Of a stretch of DNA of 64,000 bases, positions 49,701-60,420 are shown one piece after another. Position 1 is the first letter of the stretch. Every line of letters begins with the position of its first letter. A model generated the notes under the pieces. That model saw nothing but the letters and a program-made list of their open reading frames with translations, was not told the origin of the DNA and searched no databases. The stretch spans positions 10,461,619 through 10,525,618 of the forward strand of contig NC_052026.1 of assembly GCF_015832195.1 (NCBI RefSeq), given 5' to 3'. Source of the DNA: Motacilla alba alba. Its lineage: Eukaryota; Chordata; Aves; Passeriformes; Motacillidae. Both the position numbers and the translations under genes were made by a program.

Positions 49701-52556
49701 AAAACAGAATGGTTTTGTTTCCCACTGTCCTAAGATCCAATTACTCTGTAATCTTAAGTAATTAATTTATTTTTGCAGAAAATGTAAATAGTAGTAAGGA
49801 ATACTGATATAAAGGGCAGCTGTAAGTCCTGGGGAAAATATCAGTATCTGAGACAGTTTCTGTAAGAACAAAAAGTCAAATTCTTAAAAATTTACCATAA
49901 CCTTCAACTCAGAAGACACTTTAGCACAGGTTAGTGAAAGTATTTTGTGTTCTAAAAATATGTATGACTTTTGAGAGACCTTTTGGATATATTTAGTTAA
50001 ACGTAAGTTACTTGTTTCAAATATGTTAGAATGAGTTTTTTTATCTTTGGAAATGTCTTTCCAAAATATCTTTGAAACATTTAATAAATTGGAACCAACC
50101 CATTCCATCAACTTCTATGATTTCAAGAAATTAGGATTTTCTGGTGAAAACATGCTTCATTGAAAAGATCCCAGCTAAATCTATTGAAGATTTATTATTT
50201 ATCATGGACCAAATCTTGCTTTCTGTACCAACATAAATAGTTAATGAAAGTGCTTCCAAGCATAAAGCATGAACTATCTGGACCAATGTTATAAAGTGCT
50301 TTGAGCTGGGAGAAATAGAAGCTGAAACATGGAAGTTACATTATAAGTAGAGTTATTTTTGTTCTGTAGAAAAACTTTTAATTGTCAAAGACTTAAAAAG
50401 AAAGTATTTTTTCCATTTTTGAATCCTACAAGAGTTAATTTCAGCACACGTCTAATATTGTATTGCAATTGTCAAAAATCCAATGCTGCTGTTTTGATTT
50501 CTGAAGCATAGGTGGAGATCAGCTGAACAATTATAATCTCCAAATAACACTTCAGGAATTGTCAAACTGAGCATGAGCTTCCAGTGGAAAGGACTTATTT
50601 TAAAGTTGAAATTTTGGTGTGTAATGTCTTCACCAGTTTAAATCTTTGCTGACTGAAGTATACAAAGGTATTTCACAAAACACAACATCTTGGTCTTTGC
50701 TGGAGATTGAATTTACTGCATTCATAAAATAGAAATCTGAACTCATGTATCTTTATGTAACATTGATTAAAATAGGGTATTTTAGAAGAAATAACACAAT
50801 TGCTGAAACTGGCACAAGTGATTGCAGTACTTTGAAATCTGAATAGAAAGAACAGAACAGTTTGAAGTGAGGTCTACATTAAAACACAAAGGTAATTCAG
50901 CATTTTTGGGAAAGAAAATGTACAGGATTAATCTTGCTGGATTTCTCCCCAGAATTACTGTTTACCATTTAAGATAAATGAATTCTGAACATGCTTCCTA
51001 CATAAAACTGAACACTCTATCCAAGTTAATGGGTGTCTTGTCTGAATGAGAACAGCGGAATAAGACCATGTTAATATAAGGCATTACAAACTGAAAAATG
51101 TTTGAAAAAAGTAAATGAAAGCTTCACAAAGCTTTCTTGTTAACTGTATCCACTCTACACATACAGCACAGCTTTCTCAACATGTGGGGACCAGTGATAG
51201 CAAACATAATTGGGCAAAGCATGTCTAAGAACTTGGGACATCATCCTGTTTTTAGCCCTTTGTTGCTGTCAGTACATTAGCAATTCCCAGATTAATTTTC
51301 ACATAGAATACTACAGAATAGAACTGTCCTAATATAAATGCTTCATATTCAGCCATTTGATTTCCGATAGAACCTGTACACTTCAAATGCCATCTGTGAC
51401 TATCCTTGTAACTAGTATGTTTGCCAAAACATGGCATAGAAAACTTTTCTACAGATAAATCAGAATTTTCACTGCTGTGGGTAGCTTGTACTGTTGGTGA
51501 ACTTGCCCTTCCAGCAGAGAGTTTGGTAGGTCATTCCGCACCAAGGAGGAAAAAAGTGCACAACAGCACAATCTAAGGTAAGGTAAATAAACAAGGTAAA
51601 TAAACAAAAGCCTCAGTGGAATTTCTGCTCTGTAAAACACTGTGTTGTGAAGATTTCTTTCTTTCTAACTTCCTTTCCTTTCCCTCCATCTGAAGCCGGC
51701 TATAAGTCCATTAGGATTTCTTGAAGGCTGTAGCAGGCTGAAACAACCCTTGCTGTGATTGCTGGTGTACTTGTGTGGTTCTGTCCCTTTTCCCCTGCAG
51801 ACAAAAATGCAGGTTTTTCAGAATCTTTGGCCGGGGCTGCCCTAGCAACCTTCTGTGAATGGGAGATATTTTGGAAGAAGGATCCAAAGGTGTCTAACTG
51901 CATGTTGATTTTCATGCACCCCAAAAGACTGGACTGTTTCTATTTTTCCCCTGGCAATTACTCAATCTCTCTGTAGGCAGGCAAATAATTTCTCACCTGG
52001 AAATAAAACAATGAGCAAACTTGTATGAATTGCTTTTTCTTCCTGACCACTTATTGCTAAAACACTGAAATTTAGTTTTAATCTTGTCTATACTTCTAGA
52101 GAGTCCCCAGGGGAAAGGAGCTGTTTTATGTACAGCTTAGCCTGAAGCACTTGCGTCACTGTACAGTCTTGTATTGCTTGTTTAATAGACCACAAAAGTC
52201 AACATCTCTTTGGAAGAACAATTTGTGCTTAAAGTAGTTGCAAATTCCAAGAGATCCTGTTGAGGCAGGATGTTGTGAGAAACCCAAAGTTGGAACAAAA
52301 CCTCTTGTTCTCTAATTATAATGTTAATACTTGTGAAAACTTAAGCCAGTCTGTGTTGGTTTATGTCAATAAAGGTTTGGGTTTTTTCTTTCTTTCTTGT
52401 CCATCCTTCTTTGGGAAGCTGGAAGTAAGTCAACGTTTTTACCTTCAATATAAGAATATTTCAGTTGCTTATTATTATGGAAACAGATTGCATCTCTGAA
52501 AAGACACAATCTGCATTTAAAATATCTTTAATGAAAAGAGGTCAAAAACTTTAGTT
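46741..52556. other. AT-rich non-coding stretch, no gene recognised
   Basis: No coding exon, RNA gene or transposon is recognised. It includes a perfect 13-bp tandem duplication at 51580-51605. An X-box-like site, GCTGCC-CT-AGCAAC, lies at 51836-51849 and departs from the RFX pattern at one arm position. Confidence 0.55.
51580..51605. repeat. 13-bp perfect tandem duplication
   Basis: AAGGTAAATAAAC occurs at 51580-51592 and immediately again at 51593-51605. Confidence 0.9.
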
Positions 52557-52880
52557 CACAGATTTACAGAATAAGTGAAATTGAAAGAGATTTCAGGAGC
52601 TGTATAGACTAAACTTTAGCTCTAAGCATTATTATCAATGAGGTCAGATCAGATTGCTCGGGGCTTTAGCCAGTCAGAGCTTGAAAACCTTCAAAGATGG
52701 AGACGGTGCAACTACTTTGAGCAACCTGTTCTACTACTTGGCAGTCTTCATGGGAAGAATTTTTTTTTTTAATATCTGGTTAACGTATCTCTTGTTTCAG
52801 TTTTGATCTGTTACCCCTTGTCTTCTCTGAAGAGCCTGGCTCCAAAGTTTCCTTGCGAGAATCTTCATGGCACTTTGTTG
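52557..52880 (-). mobile_element. Old CR1 LINE 3' end (non-LTR retrotransposon relic)
   Basis: Read on the plus strand, this is the reverse complement of the 3' untranslated end of an avian/sauropsid CR1 element. It begins TTCACAGATTTACAGAATAAG, the degraded terminal repeat. It then continues through diagnostic phrases such as TTGCTCGGGGCTTTAGCCAG (near 52655), GAGCAACCTGTTCTACT (near 52719), AATATCTGGTT and GAAGAGCCTGGCTCC (near 52830). Only the 3' end is present, as is usual for 5'-truncated CR1 copies, and no reverse-transcriptase sequence remains. Many substitutions show it is old. This is the main basis for calling the window avian. Confidence 0.85.
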
Positions 52881-55430
52881 GTTTTTGTCATGCAGGTGGA
52901 ATGCAAACCATTAACCTCTTTACCCTGATTCAGTTGGCAGAGTAATTCTTGTTTTGCCTTCCTAGGTGTCCATTCAACCTGGGATGACCTTTTTTTTTCC
53001 TGCAGTTGTAGGTGTCTGTCAGATAAATCCTGCCTTTGGTCACAAACACAAAACGTTAGGTTGTTTAGTGTCTAAGTTAGGTTCTTTACAGGTGAAATAC
53101 AACCAAGTCACTAGTTTTCATAAGATGGGGCATGCAATGAATGCACTTACAAAAGTGCACAGTATGCATTTACACAGGAAATTAAGAAATGAAGCTAATG
53201 TAAGATTGATGAGAAAAAGCTCGCTGTCAGCATGTCATAGTATTACAAGCTGTATCAGATTTGTGTGCCCAGCATTGGGTTTAAAGAAAGCACATTAAAG
53301 GCAATGTATGGTTGCCTGGTTTCTTCTTCAGCTATCAAATACAAAGCCACACATGAGCAATCTTGAGAGCTGAATATAACCCCTCTGACAATATCAAACT
53401 CTTGAGTTCTTCTGACAGCCACTGGTGAAGCCAGCTGATTTGTAGAACAACACATTGTCCGTTCCTTCAGACAAGTGAAATTACTGTCCTCACCTGGCCA
53501 TATTGAAATGATTTAATTGATTTCAGGGAAACCCATTTCTAATCACCTACAACCATTTAGCAGTTTCTGTTGGGATGGATAGTTTTACTGATTTCAGACA
53601 GCAGCTGGAGTGTCTGTCCTCCTGTGGAAGTGCTGAAGAGGTCTATGTATACACTCATGTCTTTATTGCATATGTTTCATTGCTGAACATTCCAGGCCTA
53701 CTTACACAGGCTGTGTGTAAGAGAATCAGAGTTCTGTTGAGACCTGTGTCTGACAATGAGTGCCTGCTGAATGACTCAGAACCAGGGTATGCAAACATTG
53801 TGGGATTGTTAACAGTTTGAGCTTGACGAGTTCTAGATGTCTAGATTTTATATTGATCTTGAATTTTCCGTCAAAAAATATTTCTGCAATTGTGCTTTCA
53901 CTCTTTTTGAAGGGAAAAAAGAAGGTCAGCTTTTAAAAGATGGCATGACCAAGGTAATAGTGCTATATAGTTTATGCACCTAGAAACATTAATTACTAAT
54001 TTAAGTAAGTAAATTAAGTAAGTCTCCTTAAGCTTAAGGAGAAGAAAGTACAGCACCAAGGAACAACAGTGTTTGCCTCTTATTTTCTGAGACTATTTAG
54101 TTTCAATAACCAAGGTAAAACAAGCTGAACATAGCAAAGCTAATTGAATAGAAAAAAACCCAAACAAATTAGTTTTCATCTGTTTGAAGTCTCAACACTT
54201 AGGGCAAAAAGAAGGTCAGTAGTCCTGTGGAATAAATGTTAAGGCACATTTTTTAGCTGGACTAGATGTGTAAAGAAGCAACTCTATGAACATGAAACCA
54301 AGCACATTTGAGGTGGGAAGAAGTGGCAAATAAAAGTCAGAAAGACCAGTGAAGTGTCTTTTGGAAGCTCATTTTTTTGGACCTTGATCTTATGCTAGAC
54401 AAAGAGAACAGGGACCAATAGTAATTGAGTTGAAGGTACTTGACATGAATTACAGCAATAGACAAAACATCCTGCTGATGTAAAATGGAGCAAATTATGA
54501 GTCTAGTAGAGGACCTTTAGGGTTCATAAGGCTGAGAAGATTATTTTTTTTATTATTAATAAATATTATTTCTGTTTTTTTCCTGTAACAACATGCAGAG
54601 TGTTTGTCATCTAGTAACTTTTTTTATCAACAACTAATTGAATCCATTATCTACATCATTATAGAATACATGGAAGGGGGAAATTTATGAAGGACATTAT
54701 AAAAGATATGACTTACTTGGTCATTCCAGGTTGCTGAGATCAAATTTGAAAGCAGCTTGCTCAGATTTCTAGGCTGCTCTGCCCTAGCCCCTTGAAAGGT
54801 GCCTGTTATTTCCTACCCATTTGTTATAGTATCCTGTTCTTGGCAGGATGCCTACTATTTGAGGTTACTTTCATTAATCAGCCATAAGTTAATTTCTTTG
54901 CAGGCAGAATCTCTGATCTCATTATGCTGTTTAAAGCTGAAGACCTCAGGTTGTTTTATTTTTACTTTGATACCACTGAAAAAGATAGACTTAAGTTAAG
55001 GAACTGTGTCTCTGAGGAATCATTTGGTAGTCATTGAAAAAGTGACAAATTGGACAATCCAGAAGCAATATTCGCGTCTTTAGTTAAAAGTTACAAAATT
55101 CAGTGACTGATGCATTTCTGGAAGGTGGATCCTATCCTTAAAATAACCCTCACTCTATGAATTGCCTTGCAAAAATGCATAGAATTATTCTCACAGGCTG
55201 CCTGATGTCAGGGCTAAACACATAATTAAGTCAGTGATAACATGAGAAATTCATTTTTCCTGCCCAGTGACACGCAATTCTTTTTCCAGGGGTTATGTGC
55301 ATATTTTAGCTTATAGCTGTGACTCTCTTTGTTGTACTTCTTTCTGAATTTTTTTAATAGCAATCAGCATGTTTAAAAGTTTATAGACTGATCCATGACT
55401 CCTGTAGTACATTTCTACTTTGAGATGTTT
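52881..55430. other. AT-rich non-coding stretch, no gene recognised
   Basis: No exon or transposon recognised. A reading frame at 53575-53820 (81 codons) is preceded by an AG-like acceptor but matches no known protein. A perfect palindrome at 54023-54042 is listed separately. Confidence 0.5.
54001..54042. repeat. Direct repeat followed by a perfect 20-bp palindrome
   Basis: TTAAGTAAGT occurs at 54001-54010 and 54014-54023. Next comes TCTCCTTAAGCTTAAGGAGA (54023-54042), which equals its own reverse complement with no loop. A perfect 20-bp palindrome is not expected often by chance in 64 kb. Confidence 0.9.
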
Positions 55431-55520
55431 CTTTTTTCTTTTTCTTTTTCTTTTTCTTTTTCTTTTTCTTTTTCTTTTTCTTTTTCTTTTTCTTTTTCTT
55501 TTTTCTTTTTCTTTTTCTTT
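55431..55520. repeat. (CTTTTT)n hexanucleotide microsatellite
   Basis: About fifteen units of CTTTTT with two 7-bp slips (six T instead of five). On the minus strand it reads AAAAAG and creates a lysine-rich reading frame that is not a gene. Length polymorphism between individuals is likely. Confidence 0.95.
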
Positions 55521-55859
55521 TATTTATTTTTTTCAAAGATAGGTGGCCATTACCAGTACAAGGGAACAGCAGTCTGACTTGATATGTTGCATATACTATG
55601 AGTTTAATGCTTTTTTTCCATTGCACTTCATTTCCCTAATGCTACCTGAGGTACTTCGAGACACATGCATCCCTGTCTTCTGTCTTTGAGAGTTAACTTC
55701 AACTGGAGCAGTAAAAACCTGGGTGCTTTTTAGAGCATTAAATCTGGCGAGTGGATATTTGTCATGATGTCTTTCTGGACCACCAGGTGTATGTCAGGGA
55801 GTGGGAAAGTTGCTCCACAGGTAACTCAAATCTCTCTGAGCAAGCCTGGTACATGAAGA
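55521..55859. other. Non-coding stretch after the microsatellite
   Basis: T-rich at first, then ordinary non-coding sequence. No feature recognised. Confidence 0.5.
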
Positions 55860-56165
55860 AGCCATTTGTATCCCACTGAGTCCCACGATGCTGAGAACGT
55901 TGCTGAGATTTACACGAGTCCAATCTCTGCAGCCGATAAGAAGGGTGGCTGCAGCAGGGCTGCATCCGTGTGACCTGAATCCCTGTTTCTCTTGCTTCAG
56001 AGTGGCACTAGTGGGGTTTTTGGGTCTTCATTTGTTTTGGTTTTAGCTGGGTCAGAGCTGCTGTGAAGGGTGCATTTTATGAAAGCAGGCAGCTGGAAAG
56101 CAGTTACGGGGAGAGCTCGGGAAAGGGAGCCCCGCTGCCTCTCGGGGATGAGGTGGGAATGCTGG
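55860..56165. promoter_or_regulatory. CpG-richer patch
   Basis: About nine CpGs in 300 bp (CCACGATG, AACGTTG, CACGAG, GCCGAT, TCCGTG, TACGGG, CTCGGG, CCCCGC, CTCGGG). This is well above the local background but too few for a true CpG island. It could be a minor promoter, an enhancer or a GC-rich repeat relic. No start site can be chosen. Confidence 0.25.
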
Positions 56166-57289
56166 GTCAGAGGGAATATATTGGCAAAGGCCCTGAATGC
56201 CTGTTCCCATAGCTTACTTAGGGTTGCCCCAATGCTTTTAGACAGAATTGTTGTCAATGGTATTGATCAGACGTTCTGATAATCCAGCCAGCTTCCTGAT
56301 GTGTTAAATTCCCTTCTTTCACGTGGTGTTAAGTGTGGAAGAAGAATATGTAACTCTCAGTGGACACCACCAAAGGATGACTGCTTGCCACCAATTGTGC
56401 TGCACATGCCAATTCCAATTAGTCATTTACTAGCCACTTTTAACACTTTCTAGTAATTCTGCATACCCTTCAAATAAACTGTGTACTCCTGGAATTTTAA
56501 TTTATGTTTTTATCAGAAGAATTACACAGAAAGTTTTATTTTCATCAGACATAGAAAGTGGTGAATTAAATTTCTGCTACCCATGGATTCTTGAAAGTGT
56601 ATATTCAAACTGAAAAGAGGACAAAGACGCTACCAAATCCAGAGGAGCAAAATTTTTTATTTAAAGCAATAAAAATACATCAAACAGGACCAAATGTGAC
56701 ATTTCGATGTAAGCTAAAATTTGCATTGCATCTTGGAAGGAAACTTAATTTTGCTTAAGCTTCTGATTTCTTTTGCATAGTTGCTTGACAGTTTTATGAA
56801 CAGCTTCTTTCTATAGAAAATATAAAGTTTTCAATGTACTTTAGCTTGTGCTTTGAATTAGTTGCAATGTAAAGAAGAAGGGTGAAATTTTTGAGACCTC
56901 CTCCTTTTTATTTGTGTGTATGCATGTACAGTAACAGCTTCCAGGCTTCCCATTCTCCATCACCACGATCTCAGAAGAGCTGTTAGTGCAGACAAGATCA
57001 GATGTCATCACCAGTTTTGCCTAAAGGGTCTTGTGTGATGTCCCACCTTGTCACCACCTCCTCCCTTGCTCTGCCCATGAGCCTTGTGCAGCCCATGGGA
57101 AGGCATCCAAAATTCCCCTTCGGTCAAAGTGAGAGTTAATACAGCAAGAAATGGGTTAATGATTGCATCTCCACTTCTGCAAATGCACAATAAAGAGGTA
57201 GATTAGGAGAGATGAAAAATTTATTGCAAAAGTGGCACAGTATTATGAAAAACAAAATTATTTCATTGAGCGGGAGTTCTGTTACCATA
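56166..57289. other. AT-rich non-coding stretch, no gene recognised
   Basis: No exon, RNA gene or transposon recognised. Confidence 0.55.
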
Positions 57290-57660
57290 ATCCTAACAAT
57301 AAACTCCGTTACAATAATAATAGGAGAAAAACTAATTGCAGCAAGGACAGGACAAATCTTTTTTAATCCTTCTTGTCATCTCAACTAAATCCAAACCTAT
57401 TTGTATTAACCTTTGCTGACAGAGTCACATGATGGACATAATTTCTAGTAATTTACCAGCAGTAGATCTAACCTTTCTTCATCAAATATTCATAAAGGCA
57501 TGATTCTCAATGATTTTCTGTCTCTTTTCATATTTACAGCTTGTTGTCTTCTTCCTTTTTACTATAATTTGAACACAATTGAAGTCAGATGGAATTAAAG
57601 TGGAATTGCTGTAGTGGCTACAGTACCTGAAAGCAATGAATAACTAATTGAAATTTCTTA
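57290..57660. promoter_or_regulatory. Candidate conserved non-coding element
   Basis: About 370 bp have many homeodomain-type cores (ACTAATTGC, GTATTAACC, AGTAATTTACC, ACTAATTG), a SOX/forkhead-like AACAATAAAC and no simple repeats. It resembles a deeply conserved enhancer in texture. Conservation itself was not tested. Confidence 0.3.
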
Positions 57661-59269
57661 TAAGTCGAGATCGTGCTGTACTCTGATGGAACTGCATTAA
57701 ACAGTCCACATGTCCTTGCCTTTTGGGGGGTTAAGAACTCAACCCAGATTAAATGGCTTCAGTTTTTGTCATTTGCATAACTGTTTAAAATGTGTGTGTC
57801 GTGCATCTGTGTAAACACATGTGGAGTTGAAAGTATGAACTTTTACTGAATCCTTGGACAAGGTATTTGACTCATGAAAAGAAATGCTGTGGGCTCACTT
57901 CTTTCTTTAGGTGTAAATAAGACTGACCCTTGAACTATTCAATTATGCTGATGTAAAAGTGATATAAGTGTTTGAAGATAAATCAGATTGAGGCAGTGTA
58001 GAACTAGCATGAAATTTGACTGTGCATCTCTTCCCTTATAGGAAATTTAAATCTGAAATATGGTTATATATTACCTGTAAAATGATCACACACTAGTTTT
58101 TGTTTCTAATGATGAAATGAGACCCTTTCAATGCAAATAAAAATTATAATGGAAAATATTAAACAGAGATTCATATGCATAAAATATTATCTGATAAATT
58201 CTCAGAAATACTTTAGACTGGCATATCTGAATTTAAGATGATTGGCCAGTTGCTGTACACATCCTTTGCATCATGCTATGAACCAAAACTGTGCCTGTGA
58301 GTAGCTCTGATAGACAATGTGGTGTCACTGTGCTCATTCTCATCTGAAGAGATTGTGGATAAGTGGAAATATTAGAAATTATTCGAAATAAGCTAAAGAA
58401 GTCCTTTTTCAGTATGCATCGTGTGTATAGGGTTTTAGATTCTTTTTTTTTCCTTTACTAGTTCAGGTGCTGCTTTCTCATGCATTGGGAGTGCATTATT
58501 GTGACACCAGAGAGGGGTTTGGTGTTTGGGTAGAGCAGTGATGAGGGCATAGAAAGTAGTTAAATATGCCCTAGAAGGAGAAGGATTACCTGTTCCTTAC
58601 TACAGGTAAATACTGTCTACTGGAGTAATTGATATGCTTCAATCACAACATTTGGTATATTTAAAGTTAGGTGTAGAGGTTTTAAGGAATTCCTTAAATG
58701 AAACCAAATTAAATACTTTGAAGAAAAATGCAAGAAAAGTGTCTTGGAAATAGAAAAGGTTATTTTAAAAAGGTGTAGATACATATATAAAGCTGTTGCT
58801 TCACTTCAACTTTGCAGAGGATTAGAGCAAGTTGTATGTATTGCTTCAGTTATTCTAGCCTTTTTCAAAAAAATGCCCTTTATATATCCATAGTAATTAT
58901 GAAATAAGAGGAATTATTCCATAAATGACATATATGCTTATTTGAATGCTCAAAATTACTAATTTTCAGAAATAAGATTTTAATTACCTAAATTAAAAGC
59001 TGTTCTGATTTTATACTGTCTTAGTATAAAACTGAAATAAGTGCCCTTGTTTGTATATAATTAGAACTTTAAATTAATTGTATAGGGCTTTAAATAAAAG
59101 AATTTTATAGGAATGTACAAAACTGCATTTCCTTTCCGGTGACAGCTTTAACTATTACAGATTAAACATTTTTAAACTCCATAAGTAACATTAATGACAT
59201 TTTCATATAGGTTCTGATTTCCTGAACTCACAGCTGGTTTATCTTTAGAGGTACATCCAGGGAACACTT
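57661..59269. other. AT-rich non-coding stretch, no gene recognised
   Basis: No coding or RNA feature. It contains a perfect 18-bp palindrome at 58681-58698. Confidence 0.55.
58681..58698. repeat. Perfect 18-bp palindrome
   Basis: TTTAAGGAATTCCTTAAA equals its own reverse complement with no loop. It is AT-rich, so chance occurrence is plausible. Confidence 0.85.
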
Positions 59270-59460
59270 TAAAGTACAGACTGCTTTAAAGAACAGAAAG
59301 CCAAACAATTAAACACAGCTAACATCCTCTAATCAGCTATTGATATGGAGCTGTTTATTCTTTACAGCTCAGAGCACTGCTGCACCATAAAGTTAAATGA
59401 GATGCCCCAGATCATATTCAAATTTGGGGACACAGTCAGAAGTTACACAGAAAGTCCATA
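59270..59460. promoter_or_regulatory. Candidate conserved non-coding element
   Basis: It contains CAATTAAACACAG, CTAATCAGCTATTGATATGG and CTTTAAAG-type sites without simple repeats. It is a low-confidence enhancer candidate from motif texture. Confidence 0.2.
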
Positions 59461-60239
59461 AAAGGAGGTGTGCACTCTCTCACCATTATTCAGTGTTTGT
59501 TTCTTTCTCACAAATAAACCCCCAAAAATCCTAAAATAAGCCACATCTATTTATTCATTGCTTGTGCCTAAATTTGTAGAATTCTACTGGGACAATTATG
59601 GTGAAAATACCATATTTTTACCATGACCAACATAGGAAGAACTTCAAAGGGCTTTTCATAGATTCATGACAAACAAAATATCTTCAAAGGGCTTTTGGTA
59701 AATACAGAAATAACCTCGTTATTCACTAGCACATGTGATGTAATAAAGAGTGTCTGAAACCAAATATTGGTGTGGAAGAATGGGTTACAACCTAGAGATT
59801 CCACCCCTCTTTTCCAAATCACCTTCTCTTATGAGGTTCTGGCAGTCTGCAAGTTTACAGTAACTAGTGGTTGATGCAGTGAAATGGTCACCAGCATTCT
59901 AATGCAGTTGGTTACTCAATCATAATAAAGGAAAGAAGGAATAATATAGAAGGAAACTGCACTGGGTTCTAATACATTTTATATTATATGTGTAATTTGT
60001 TTTCTGTAGTGAGCTAATTATATTTTAATAAGTCAAACTGCTTCTTGCTCTCATGGGAATATGAGAGAGAGGATTCAGTACAGGGAAAACACACAGAGTT
60101 TGTAATTTAGCCACATATTGAAAGCATGGGTTTAGTCTGTGCTGTAAAGACAATGCTTTAAAGTATCTGGCATGTTATTTACAAGTTATTTCCAAGAACA
60201 CTTCCTCCCTGGTTTCTGTGCCCAAGTTATGCTCCTGCT
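59461..60239. other. Non-coding stretch with a spaced 15-bp direct repeat
   Basis: CTTCAAAGGGCTTTT occurs at 59642-59656 and 59682-59696, 40 bp apart. It contains CTTCAAAG, which resembles the TCF/LEF core. No gene recognised. Confidence 0.55.
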
Positions 60240-60420
60240 TAGCTGACGGAAGTCTTGATATGGACTCCGAGTTTAGACTGTCTTAATGTTTAGAGAACTT
60301 GTGATTATCACCGTGATTAGAACGCTCCTGGTAATTGCAGCAGACATAATGAGTGTGCCTTAGTGCTGCAGGTGAATCTCAGGCACTTCCTCTGTGTAAC
60401 TGCCTCTAAAGAGTCTGACC
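60240..60420. promoter_or_regulatory. Candidate conserved non-coding element
   Basis: GTGATTA occurs at 60301-60307 and 60313-60319. The first copy lies within the inverted repeat GTGAT-T-ATCAC (60301-60311). CpGs are retained (GACGGA, TCCGAG, ACCGTG, AACGCT) and a GGTAATTGC site follows. The texture fits an enhancer; no alignment was made. Confidence 0.3.

Noticed and set aside
50090..50125. CR1-like terminal phrase CCAACCCATT...TTCTATGAT
   Set aside because: Only about 30 bp are similar, within range of chance.
53575..53820. Possible 81-codon exon
   Set aside because: An AG-like acceptor precedes it, but no donor site, conserved domain or neighbouring exon supports it.
55381..55626. Lysine-rich minus-strand reading frame
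   Set aside because: It is entirely a by-product of the CTTTTT microsatellite.
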